The notes under the pieces are model-generated. The model saw only the letters and a list, made by a program, of their open reading frames with translations. It made no database searches and had not been told where the DNA came from. A program made the position numbers and the translations under genes. A stretch of DNA of 64,000 nucleotides from Antedon mediterranea (lineage: Eukaryota > Echinodermata > Crinoidea > Comatulida > Antedonidae). The stretch spans positions 7,079,001 through 7,143,000 of the forward strand of contig NC_092671.1 in assembly GCF_964355755.1 (NCBI RefSeq), read 5' to 3'. Position 1 is the stretch's first letter. Each line of letters opens with the position of its first letter. This document shows positions 51,901-62,533 of the stretch, one piece after another.

Positions 51901-53778
51901 TGGTTAAACCGAATTTACGATTCAAACCAACTTCTAAATGACGAACCTCCATTCATGAATCGTACCTACTTTCAAGATAATCTTCAGAAAGTTTACCAAA
52001 ATGAAAACATCCTGTTTGTTGAGTCCATTATGCAAGAATATACTGATTGGGAGTTTGCAGATGACTTGGAGTACAACCATATTTACCCCTGGGTTCTAAT
52101 ATCTACAGACGACATATTTCAGTGTCCAACTGACGCTACGGCTAGGACTTACGCAGACGCCGGTAGAGCTGTCTACCGATATGTAAATACGCACATACCG
52201 TCCCGACGCACTTTATCGGACGCATATAGACCCGAATGGATTGGAACATCCCATATTGATGAATTACCGTATGTTTTTGGGTGGTACTTTAATTCAGAAT
52301 TCGAAACCAAGTTTAACCAAACCGAAGAAGAAATTATGATGTCGATTAAAGTTATGCGTTACTGGACAAACTTTGTGAAAACCGGGTAAAAACCTTAACT
52401 TCAATTCCAATACTCCTTAAGGCCTGTCTACACTATCAAACTAGTTTGATAATGTACACCTTTAACTATCATTAATATTAATGTTATACTGTATACATAT
52501 TTCCTTTCTATGCAATCTGGCATTTGCACACGTAGGCCTACTACCACCAATATATATTTTACACGTTTATCACCGTACCTATTTGCCACTCTATTATCGT
52601 CACTTACATTTTTATGAGAATAGGTCTAATCCAACTTTCCAGGTTTTTGTTCTTCAATTTCACGTTCTGTGTAGGCACTGTATACCTTGGAATGTGATTA
52701 GGTTCTTCTTTATTACAGCGATCCGAATATGGCTGACACAGCTGATACGATTGTGGCCGAGAAATGGCCTTTATTCACAATTCCCGGATTAGAATATAAG
52801 AAATTATCACCTGAAATGGAAAATTCCCGAGCAGTCAACGCGAGAGAGTGTTCTTTCTGGGCGAACTATATTCCAAAAGTTTCTCTTTATACAGGTAATA
52901 ATAAATAAATAAAACATATAGCCTATATTCGATCATCCAACACTGAAGACTTGCCCTCGCTCATTGCGCGATATTTGGCCAAATCCAAATTGACCTGACC
53001 TTGACGGATTTCACTAAAAGTGTGTCAATGCTGTCTCATTTAGGCTAATTCCACTACAATCATGTGTATGCGTGTTTGGTGTAAAGGTTATGTAACCAGC
53101 CTATTAACTAACAATAGCTTCAGTCGACAACAATAGAACAGCAACGCAAAAAACACGGGTGAATTTGAAAAAAAAACTTGTATATTAAATCTAATTAAGT
53201 TTTAAAATTAAAAATCACAAATTATAACTCTTGTACAAAAATGAAGTTGTTTGGAGTAGTAGTTTTCGAGAAAATGCAATTTAAATTTACTTGTTTACTT
53301 TAAGACTGCTCACCGGCTTGTAAAAATTCTGTCTTATCTTTTAACACTAGCAGGTCTGAAAATAATTCTAAAAAGTGGTCCAGAATTGGGACCTTGGTCC
53401 GGATTTTCACCAAAATTGGGCAGTGTCGTCCTTGCAACAGGCGACATGTATGGTAGTAATTTGGAGTCATTCGAATCAAAGCGATAGAGTGATGACATTC
53501 AAACACACAAACCGAACAGATCAACATACTTGGCCAATTTTCAATTTGGCCAAGTAAAAATTAATAAAAAAATAAAATAGTTCAGACTAAAATGAATTTT
53601 CTTGAGGTATATTATCTATACGAAATTCCATTTTTTTTTTTTTTTTGCAGATGACCTTTCAGAACTGGAAATAGACTGGCGAAACAGTTATTACGACTGG
53701 AAATATTTTGCATTAAACGATTGGCAAAAGGCATTTGATGAATATAAAAACCAGAAGAAAGAATGCCCTAATCCATAG
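48927..53778 (+). CDS. Cholinesterase-like alpha/beta-hydrolase with C-terminal T (tetramerisation) peptide, paralogue 2
   Basis: 608 residues, with the same eight-exon plan and intron phases as the gene at 35247-39381: 48927-49274, 49849-50014, 50156-50233, 50522-50640, 51127-51297, 51745-52385, 52719-52894, 53651-53778. The start ATG at 48927 gives a signal peptide ([16 protein letters not shown]) and has A at -3; the frame is open a little further upstream without an ATG. Triad: Ser212 (GISAG), Glu343 (TNLDEG), His464 (GTSH). The final exon encodes a full-length T-peptide-like tail: [14 protein letters not shown], then [11 protein letters not shown] and a Cys four residues from the end. 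The loop between the two N-terminal Cys residues ([12 protein letters not shown]) has only nine residues, compared with about 26 in acetylcholinesterase, and no Trp. YGGQ replaces the usual YGGG. An AATAAA lies at 54137. The upstream promoter lies against the right end of the fold-back region. Confidence 0.94.
52420..52457. mobile_element. Fragment of the CTACACTATCAAACTAG element
   Basis: aggcctgtctacactatcaa followed by actagtttgataatgtaca; only one end of the 4631-4762 family is present. It lies in intron 6 of the second esterase-like gene. Confidence 0.55.
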
Positions 53779-54513
53779 ATATCCATTTTTTTAAAAAGTT
53801 GTTGGAATATGATTAATCAATACACAGATGTTTTGTTAATAACTCGATTATTTATTAAGTTATTTAAGAGGTTTAGGTTTAGACATTTTACATCTGGATC
53901 TGGGCAGGAACGCACTGTGTAGTGCATTTATTGTGTAATTGTAATAATGCCCTTACGTAAATTTATATATAGATATCCGTAATTTCAAATAGTAGGCCTA
54001 CATTGTTGTTGTTATGAGCAGTTAAAGTGTGAAAAAGAATTTTAAAAGCACCAACATAAAAAGTAAGTTATATTTTGTATTTTGGTTTTATGTTTTCAAT
54101 TTCGTATTTATTGTGTTGTGTTTTGTGTTTTGAACTAATAAATAAATAATTTTAAAGATTTTCATGTTTCTGGGGGACAATACATCTTTATACATTCAGA
54201 AAAAAATAAACTAGCTAACAGTTGACATACTTTTGAGTGATGGTGGTGGTGAATAAACCATTTAAAATGATTTTCTTGTTAAAGCGCAGGTGGCGCCTCA
54301 TAGTGGACACAGTTATAGGACACTGATGGGGATGACTGGCATCTGGCATTTATGCTAGGCATAATTTTAGGAAATCTGGCATAATCTGGCATAATTTGAA
54401 AAACGCAAACATACAACATATTCACCACGATTTAGCATATTATCTGGCATAATTGCGAAAAAATCTGGCATAATTTGTACACAATCTAGCATAATTTGGC
54501 TGAAAACCCGAAG

Positions 54514-54547
<34 letters not shown>

Positions 54548-56066
54548 GCTTCCCACCTTTGTGGTACATAAAACATACACATAAACCGCCCTCTTATTCA
54601 CTGAATGCGCTCATTCATTTGTTTGCAGAGGGAGGGAATACTTCCCTGGTTTGCAATGCCACGATATCATTGAATTCTGTTACGACGACGAAGAATCCTA
54701 CGATTTAGATTATAAGTTGGTTTTTTATAATCAAATCATTATAATAGACAATTTTACGTAAGTGGTAATATTATTTAAGTATTATAGTATATAGTATATA
54801 TATTTAAGTTATTGAAGTATAGGCACAATAAGGGCGCGTTTATACAACACGCTATTACACGCATATTCAACACGCCTACGAGAAGTGTGTTGTATAAGAA
54901 GAGATTCCGTGTAATGAGATTTTAATTGCAAAAAAGCCTACTTGGCTGAATCCTTAGGATTATGAACTACGGTATAACACGGTATTACGATTTCATGTAT
55001 AACTGCAAGGTTTTTGTGGGGTTGACCTCGGCCCGTGCAACACGCTAAAAATTAAAGACGTGTTTATTTATTTTAGGGTGTTAATAATAAGCCTAGTAGG
55101 CCTATTAGTAGAGGCCACAACTTACTTGGCCTAATATAATAATTATTAACATGTAGTTAGTAGTTATAAAACCGACGTTTCAGCTTGTTTCCAAGAGTGT
55201 GTACAGAGGAATATTACTAAGTCTACACCCTAGAATATAATTATTATGTAATCTCTGCCTACTTATACCAACTATATTTGCCTTGAGCATGAATAAAATA
55301 TATAGGACAGGCATCACTGTCTATGAAAACCTAATCCTGCCACATGAATATAAATAAACCTATGTCGAAATTTCGACCTAAATGAATAGTGGCACTGTAA
55401 TTTTGTTTTTTTTTTCAAAAAGACGGAAAACTTAGGAAACTGTTTCAGGAGAAAGATATTTTAGTACTACGGCTTCGGGAATGGGAAGTTGTAAAATGGG
55501 ACTGGTAATGCTCATGAGTAGGCCTATGTAGGCCTACTAGTTGTTGTTGTGCACTGATTTAGTACGTCTGAGGGAACAGAGAGAAATTGAAATGTTCCAT
55601 TCATCGCTAAGCAATACATTTGTAGAAGCGTATATTAAATCTATTAAAATAGTACTTTTGATAAAGTTGCTGGTTTGTCTTCAACATTATGATGTTGTAC
55701 TCGAGATGTTTAACCGGTTTACAACAATTAAAAATAATTTATGTAGATTACTCACTTTTTATTTAAATAATTTTAGAATACTTTTTACAGTTCTTTTATT
55801 TTTATTTAAACTTAATTGAACCGAGATAAATAATTCAGTTTTGATTTTGGTTTGATTGATAACAAATAATTTATTTGACTTTAGTTATCACTTACTATAA
55901 AATGAGATAAACCAAGTTACAGTAGTAATGAGCTAGCAGTAGGCATATAACTCAATTGCCTGCGTTGCTTCATCGACACAAACAGTAAGTACTTTGTACT
56001 ACATTCTATATAGTCACTAGAATATTAAAATTAATAATACTGTACTATTATTTGTCTATAGAAAGA
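53779..56066. other. Gap between second esterase-like gene and first sulfotransferase-like gene
   Basis: It holds the 3' untranslated region (AATAAA at 54137), an irregular tctggcataattt repeat (54340-54500), a T30 run (54517-54546), and a short inverted repeat around cttatacaacac and gtgttgtataa (about 54838-54898). At its end is the likely 5' noncoding exon of the next gene, with donor ACA|GTAAGT at 55985. No other gene is seen. Confidence 0.6.
54340..54546. repeat. Irregular (TCTGGCATAATTT) repeat followed by T30
   Basis: The phrases atctggcataat and ctagcataatttgg recur about eight times, with spacer bases between copies, before a 30-base T run at 54517-54546. Confidence 0.75.
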
Positions 56067-56951
56067 ATGGCTGATCAAGTTCGTGTAATCCTTTGGTGTA
56101 TACCTCGTACAGTTTCTACTGCCTTTTCAAAATGTATGAGCTACCTTGACAACGCGCAAGTCATAAATGAGCCGTATTTGTCCGCGTACTCCGTTGGACC
56201 TGAACGATTTCCTCCATCAAAAGGTTTGGAAAAAGATGCAGACATGTTCATAAACAAATCAAATGCCGTAGCTTCAGAATACGGTGGTGGTTTTGAAGCA
56301 GACGTGGCAACATACAAGTATGTTAAAGAGAATATTTTGGAGGCTGAATATCCAGGCAAGAATGTGGTATTTGTCAAAGATATGTCGCATAGCATCACAT
56401 GGAAACTCCATATGCTACCTAAAGGCTATCGACATGCATTCTTGATTCGAAATCCTGTCAAAGTGTTTCCTTCTTGGAAGAAAATGCTAAACAATTTTCA
56501 GAAGGCACTTTCTTCAGAGTTCCGCTTGGAGAACAACAATAATAATGTTCCAAAAAGGTATGGCTTTGGAGAAAGTCTCGAATTGTATGAGCATCTTATA
56601 AAGACCGGAATCGAACCAGACCCGATAATCATAGATTCTGATGATCTCTTGGAAAATCCAGAAATGATTTTAAGGGAGTTTTGCAAGCGCACAGGAATTC
56701 AGTATGACGACAAATTATTGAATTGGGATACAGGAGAAGGTGTTCTACAGAAATGGAAGGCTAATAATGTATATTTAAAAGGTCATAAAGTATTTGGTTA
56801 TTATGACAAAGTGCTTGCAAGTGAACGTTTTCACAAACCTGAACCGTCCGCTGATCGTGCGGAACTATCAGAAGATGTGAATACATGTATTGACGCCGCA
56901 TTGCCATACTATGAAAAATTGTATGCTCTACGTCTGTGTGGAGAAACTTGA
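56067..56951 (+). CDS. Sulfotransferase-like P-loop protein, paralogue 1
   Basis: 294 residues, uninterrupted. Members of this family are often named sulfotransferase-like or, misleadingly, branched-chain-aminotransferase-like. The N-terminal ILWCIPRTVSTAF (PRTVSTAF at residues 13-20) matches a 5'-phosphosulfate-binding loop. HAFLIRNPVKVFPSW (Arg128, Ser136) matches the 3'-phosphate-binding segment of PAPS-dependent enzymes. An NEPY motif follows the first helix. There is no signal peptide or membrane helix, so it is probably cytosolic. The ATG follows a 3' splice site (TTTGTCTATAG|AAAGAATGG), and a donor ACA|GTAAGT at 55985 gives a 79-base intron in the 5' leader. AATAAA lies at 56983. The acceptor substrate is unknown. 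It is the founder-like copy: its 3' flank differs from that shared by the other two. Confidence 0.9.
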   Translation: MADQVRVILWCIPRTVSTAFSKCMSYLDNAQVINEPYLSAYSVGPERFPPSKGLEKDADMFINKSNAVASEYGGGFEADVATYKYVKENILEAEYPGKNVVFVKDMSHSITWKLHMLPKGYRHAFLIRNPVKVFPSWKKMLNNFQKALSSEFRLENNNNNVPKRYGFGESLELYEHLIKTGIEPDPIIIDSDDLLENPEMILREFCKRTGIQYDDKLLNWDTGEGVLQKWKANNVYLKGHKVFGYYDKVLASERFHKPEPSADRAELSEDVNTCIDAALPYYEKLYALRLCGET

Positions 56952-58216
56952 ATACTTTTTAGAAAAATAGATAGTGTCGTCCAATAAAGTATAAATAAAG
57001 TGTAATGATTTTTAAAAAGTGAACATCAACAACCTCTCAAATACGATTGACTTGACTTCCGAACCTTGATCCTTCATAATATTCTCTATTCTAATATAAA
57101 TAAGCCCAATAATATATAAGGAAAAGTTAACAAATAATTAAATATTTTATCTAGATAAAGGCTATTTAATATTAATATGCAATTTCGTTTATTGTTTATA
57201 AACAAAACTGAGGTTGAACTACAGTATATTGTATTCAGATTTTAGTTTTAGATTATTAAATAAACATAATAGACTCTTGGTAATGGTGTTCATTTTTCAT
57301 ATTCCGCAAAAGCGCACGCGTACAAAAGCGCACGCGTACAAAATTAAGAGCGATATGAGATTTAACCACCTTACGATGTTTTTATAACCTCAATCATGGA
57401 AAAATAATTTTCCTGTTAATACTGGAAAGATTTAGATACAACTAAAACGATTGGTTTTATTATACAATTTTAAATAATCATTTGTGCTCAGATTCACTTC
57501 ATAGCAGCATCAATCGAATTTAATTCATCATTTTTACAAATTATTTGTGTTTAATTGTGTTTATCTGTAGTTGTTTATGCTTAGTATTTTAATTTTTCAC
57601 GCATGTACAAAACAAATCGTGTTGCAATAACTAATTAGGCCTAATACCCGTTTCAATGGATCTATAGTTTCGGACTTTGTTACTTAGCAAACAGTATTAT
57701 CCCCTAATATGACACTAAATACAGTTACAGTCACCAGGTGCTCCAATAAATCTACTTTACACTACTGCAGGTAAACATTTTATTTGTTAAATTTCAGCAG
57801 ATAATATAAGTTTTAAGTAAGATTACGGCCTTACAGCATGTAGAATTACAGTTAATTGTTTGTAACTACTGTAGAGTAGCTTTACGTCAAGGTGTTGAAG
57901 AAATTTGTCAGATGTTTGCCCTACTCTGACGTAATTTATACTAAGTACATTGAGGATATAGTACTTGCAAAAAAAATTCGCAAGTAATTCTAGGATGGGA
58001 CTCGAACCCACGGCCTCCATCGAGCTTGCGCTGATGGCTAGCGGTTAGATTCGAGCTCAGGTAAGCAGCGGGTACTGCACCAATCGCAAATTTGTTCTCA
58101 AGTATTCTCAATAAACTTAGTAGGCCTATAATGTACAAATTACGTAAGAGTTTAGAGAAAATAGTTGACCAATTAATTTTACCTTCATAGTTATTATTAC
58201 AGATTTGTTAGAAACA
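56952..58216. other. Gap between sulfotransferase-like genes 1 and 2
   Basis: AT-rich, with AATAAA at 56983 and an 18-base motif repeated in tandem (aaaagcgcacgcgtac, about 57306-57341). A tRNA-like stretch near 57990-58075 is described separately. A 3' splice site (TTATTATTACAG at 58191-58202) precedes gene 2. No other gene is seen. Confidence 0.5.
57990..58075 (-). repeat. tRNA-like (possible SINE) fragment
   Basis: On the minus strand the stretch ggaggccgtgggttcgagtc is a good B-box/T-arm of a tRNA gene. The neighbouring tggctagcggttaga looks like an A-box, but on the opposite strand. No complete cloverleaf can be drawn, so this is at most a rearranged tRNA-derived repeat. Confidence 0.35.
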
Positions 58217-59098
58217 ATGACTGAACAAGTTCGTGTAATTCTTTGGTGTATTCCGCGGACAGTTTCTACTGCCTTTGAGAAATGTATGAGCCAGCTTGAC
58301 GACGTGCAGATCATAAATGAGCCGTACGAGTCTGCATTCACCATTGGACCAGAAAAGTTTCCTCCAGAAGAAGGTTTTGAAAGAGAAGCAGATATATTTA
58401 TAGAGAAATCAAATGCCATAGAGTCTGGGTATGATGGCGGCTGGGAGCCAGATGTGGCAACATACAAGTTTATTAAAGAGAATATTTTGGAGGCGGAATA
58501 TCCAGACAAGAATGTAGTGTTTGTCAAAGACATGTCATATGCCATTACATGGAAACTCCATATGCTGCCTAAAGGCTACCGACATGCATTCTTGATTCGT
58601 AATCCCGTCAAAGTTTTTTCTTCTTGGAAGAAAATGGTGACCAAATTTGAGAAAGGGCGTTCTACAAAACTACCTTTAATAAACAATAACTATGTTGTTC
58701 CAAAAAAATATGGTTTTGGAGAAAGTCTCCAACTATACGAGCATCTTGTAAAGACCGGAATCGAACCAGATCCGGTAATTGTAGATTCTGATGACCTTTT
58801 GGAAAATCCGGAATTAATTTTACGAAAATTGTGTAAGCGCACAGGAATTCAATATAATGACGACTTATTGAACTGGGATGCAGGAGAAAGTGTTACACAC
58901 AAATGGAAGGCTTCTAATGTATATATGAAAGGCCACAAAGTATTTGGTTATTATGACAAAGCATTTGCAAGTGAGGGTTTCCAAAAACCCGAAGAACCAC
59001 CCATTGACCGCACGAAATTATCAGAAGATGTGAATGTCTGTATTGACGCCGCATTGCCATACTATGAACAATTATATGCTCTACGTATATGTGCATAA
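58217..59098 (+). CDS. Sulfotransferase-like P-loop protein, paralogue 2
   Basis: 293 residues with the same layout as the copy at 56067-56951: PRTVSTAF near the N-terminus, NEPY, then FLIRNPVKVFSSW with the conserved Arg and Ser, and the C-terminal block NVYMKGHKVFGYYDKAFASE. A short charged stretch (KGRSTKLPLINNN) replaces the Asn-rich one of the first copy. The ATG follows a 3' splice site (TTATTATTACAG|ATTTG), so the leader is probably spliced. AATAAA signals lie only 14 bases after the stop (59112) and again at 59197 within a duplicated phrase (aaaataaacagaatgattta). Its downstream flank is shared with the third copy. Enzymatic function is inferred from motifs only. Confidence 0.9.
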   Translation: MTEQVRVILWCIPRTVSTAFEKCMSQLDDVQIINEPYESAFTIGPEKFPPEEGFEREADIFIEKSNAIESGYDGGWEPDVATYKFIKENILEAEYPDKNVVFVKDMSYAITWKLHMLPKGYRHAFLIRNPVKVFSSWKKMVTKFEKGRSTKLPLINNNYVVPKKYGFGESLQLYEHLVKTGIEPDPVIVDSDDLLENPELILRKLCKRTGIQYNDDLLNWDAGESVTHKWKASNVYMKGHKVFGYYDKAFASEGFQKPEEPPIDRTKLSEDVNVCIDAALPYYEQLYALRICA

Positions 59099-59459
59099 AC
59101 TTGCTTAAGAAAATAAACAGAATGATTTAAGTTTTAAGCTGAGAACAGTAGGTAAAAGTGTCTTCCTAAGTCTGTGTGTCATACAATTTTTAGGAAAATA
59201 AACAGAATGATTTAAGTTTGAGTGTGCCAAAAAGTTGATTCAAATTGTTTTCCATCACAAAATAATTCTAATTTTAATTTGATTCATCTGATTTAATTAA
59301 AAGGTACTCGTACCAAGCAAGATCGGTGCGAGACTAGGTAACAGAAATACAGATTTTATGCTTAAATGTTTTTATGGAATTATTCCAACTTCAACTTTTC
59401 AAACAACCATGTTCACGCTCTTTATGGGATTGCTAAATGTCAAGAATAGAAAAATATTA

Positions 59460-60080
59460 ATTTTCTGCCTTAACACGTTCGGTAAACTTCAATCGATGTT
59501 ACTTTAAAATAAATAGTATTATATATTTACTTATATATTGTATTGATGTTCAGGCTGCACACGTGTGTTAAATATATTACTGAAAATTATAAACTCACCA
59601 TATTAAGTGAATGTAATTGATTACTTTATTGGTCAAGAACATTGTAATTATGAATCTCTGGGCCTAATAATAAACAAAACGCCAAAAAAAAAAAATTTTT
59701 TTTTTTTTGCATTTTCACCCCTACAGTAAACTGCAGTTTATTAGCGGACTGGATCTGAAGCTTTTTACTGCGGCCACATTATTTTTTCTTATAAGGTCAA
59801 GGCAGAAAACATGAATAATTCATGAGCTTGATTAGGCTCGTACATTTTACATGATTTCTGCCTTAATCTCATAGGAGAAAACAAAATTGTATTGTTTTAT
59901 TACTTGATGTCTCAAACCATGTATAATGAACGATTAATTGCTAAAACACGTTTAATATCACCGTTACTTACATTGTTATGAGAATAATCCAGGCTTTCCA
60001 TGTTCTGTGTAGCATGCACATGTATACCGTGGAATGTGATTAGGTCCTTCTTTATTACAGTGATCCGAATATTTACGAAA
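59460..60080 (+). pseudogene. Relic of a cholinesterase-like gene (intron 1/exon 2 and intron 6/exon 7 pieces)
   Basis: 59460-59780 resembles the end of intron 1 and start of exon 2 of the gene at 48927-53778. Shared phrases are cttaacacgttcggtaaa, ttaagtgaatgtaa, acccctacag, then gactggatctgaagctt and tttactg. The exon is riddled with deletions. 59930-60080 resembles the end of intron 6 and start of exon 7 (ttacattgttatgagaata, then tggaatgtgattaggt, cttctttattacag and tgatccgaatat). Exons 3-6 are missing. This is a dead remnant, not a gene. Confidence 0.75.
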
Positions 60081-60089
60081 TATAAAAAT

Positions 60090-60300
60090 ATATTTTTTGT
60101 AAAGTGTTTTATTCCATGCACCTTCCTTTGTATATTTACCAAATTTAAGTTCATTCTGACTTAAAATAGAGCTATACGAGCACGTTAAATATGGCAAAAT
60201 ACGTAATTTAATTGGTAAAATGGTAAAAATGGTTTAAAAAATAAGGCATTTTCAAAATCAAAATAACTCTTTAGAAGTTTTGTCGACCCCCAATTTTTTT
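60090..60300 (-). mobile_element. Reverse fragment of the 1.5-kb repeat family
   Basis: On the minus strand it shows aattgggggtc, aaaatgccttattttt, acgtgctcgtatagc and ttaagtcagaatgaac in the same order as copies A and B at 10.3-13.3 kb. Confidence 0.65.
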
Positions 60301-62440
60301 TTCACGCTGCTGCTCTAGCCAGCTACGTCCCATGAGGACTACTCATTCATAAGCTAAAGCAAGCAGCAGTTATAGTAGGCTAGTATCTAAGGCCGACAGT
60401 TTTGTGACTTTGTAAACTCGACTATAATTTATAGATCCCAGCTGCTGGACCCAAAAAAACGTCTGGGAAAAGAGAGAGAGGGCCCACGGTTGAACGATTT
60501 TGGATTCTCGATTGGTTGACGCGAATCAACAGACTGGAAAGAATTTTCGTGAAGTCACGTTGTCTCTAGAGGGTATTCAGTTGCATGCCAACAGGTTGAG
60601 GTCACACACACACACACACATTAAAGTTAAATCATAATTAAAGAACTATCTTTGATTTGTATGTATTTTTCCAATTAAAGGACATCTTTTTAATAATTAA
60701 TCATAAATATATCTGAAGAAAGAACAATGATTAATTTTAAAATGTCAAGCAGCGTTTTTTGTAAGAAATATAAATTTTCTTGTTTTATTTTCAAGTAGAG
60801 TATAAAGTATAGCTATGATTTCATACATCATTAAGAGCTACAAACCATTGTGACTTCATGATATTGTTATTTATAAATAAAAAACACGATTTTCATATAT
60901 ATTTTAAAATCCCATTATACGATTTCAATCATAAATACACAACCCATATCAACTAAACTCACTCCCATCAATCTCATATCATGGGCTAACATTATAACAT
61001 ATTTATGTTCGCGTGCGCGCCATCGTGTTAGCGTTCGAGCACGTACATTTTACACAGAGAGCTAGAAATGCGATTATAGTAACTCTATGGTGACACTACT
61101 TGTCTCACACACGGATGGAGAATGAAAGCTGATCACGCCCTCATCGCGATAACAGTTATTGAATTGCATGCTGCTCAGATCTTACCTTAGATCTCTTCTC
61201 AGTCAGCAATTCGTATTTTATTGTCATCCCGAACAAACAAGATTTGTTTATTTTATTGTATACGTTCTGTTTGTCATTTAGTATTTGGACAACGACAAGT
61301 TCAGTAATGAGTAAGTCATTTTGTGGTAAATTTGTGGAATAGATTATTTATATAATATTATATTATTTTCATTGAATGTGCCGACGAGTCACTAGCCAGG
61401 AGTGCCACTTTCGGCGACCTTTTAATGTGGCGCAATGGCATTCAGCAGCGACTTTGTCATTGAGCGGCAGCTACACCATCCGGTGACTTGTGCATACGGC
61501 GATTGTATAATTTGGCGACTTTATATTTTTTGAAAACCGGTCAAACGTTCCAAAGTCTAGCAATTTGTCATGTTCTTTGAAGTGTTTATGGGTAATTTTC
61601 AGTAAACGTCTAAAATCGTGTCCCCATACATTAGTTTATAAACTGAAAATTCATCATTGAACAAATACAAATTCTTTATTTGTATCATAATCAACATTAT
61701 TGTTAAAATAATTACATATTAAACTAAAGATAATAACATTGATATTGTTTAATTAGCATAAACATTTTTTAGGCAACCTTCTAAATCCTCATGTCCCGAT
61801 CGTACATTTTCAATTTTATATAATCGCACGTCATGTGTATTGATAACTGGACTTTAGTTGAAATGAAAATATTTTTAAGAGTTATGGCTATTTATGTATT
61901 TTTTAAATTCAAAATATATGGACGTGCACAGTGCATGTTCACCTTGTATACCCTGTCTCTGCGTCAGTGCATCGATAATATTTTTGGAGCATTTAATGAC
62001 ATAAATCATACAATTAATGGGAAAACAAACATATTTTGGTTAGGCCTAGAATTAATAATGAAAATAATTTTATAATTCCGAACTATTTGTTATATCTTTG
62101 TTTAGGCCTATTCCCTAACTGTGACGGATATGACAGAAACATTGAACCATGTATTTATAATTAAATACGAATAAGATACGAAATGTAATACAGATTGCGC
62201 CTACTCTTGCCATGCAATGCATATTCATTTATCTGAAACAGGTTTTAAAATCGATTTTTATCAACCTGAAGAGACTCATAGCGTACATTTAAATGTATTA
62301 CGTCACAAACATTAACCGTGTTAATACTTTTTGGTGTTCTTTAATAATTTGTTATTGTACGTTAAATAGTTTACTATATTAACAGATCAGATTTAATTCA
62401 ACAAAACAATACAGTACTTAAAATACATTACAAATATTCA
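60301..62440. other. Gap between sulfotransferase-like genes 2 and 3
   Basis: It contains a short (CA)n run at 60604-60621 and AT-rich sequence with no recognisable gene. A frame of 80 codons at 61833-62075 resembles nothing I know. Confidence 0.5.
60604..60621. repeat. (CA)9 microsatellite
   Basis: cacacacacacacacaca run; ordinary dinucleotide repeat. Confidence 0.9.
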
Positions 62441-62475
62441 CCTAATTCGTCAAAGTGACGAATTAAATTCTATTT
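62440..62475. mobile_element. Lone 5' cap of the 1.5-kb repeat
   Basis: cacctaattcgtcaaagtga and then cgaattaaattcta form the inverse of the ctagaatttaattcgtcact cap at 10293 and 11892. The palindrome AATTCGTCAAAGTGACGAATT is intact. It stands about 60 bases upstream of the third sulfotransferase-like ATG. Confidence 0.7.
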
Positions 62476-62533
62476 TCATATAGTTATTTAAATAACTTGC
62501 TATGAATTGTCAATTTGTTCTAGTATAGGCAGA

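Noticed and set aside
56141-56398. Minus-strand frames opposite the sulfotransferase-like genes (also near 58126-58545 and 62500-62736)
   Set aside because: They recur at the same place in each paralogue because the sense codons force them; no independent start context or motif.
61833-62075. 80-codon plus frame
   Set aside because: AT-rich, no recognisable motif, no repeat in the sister intervals.
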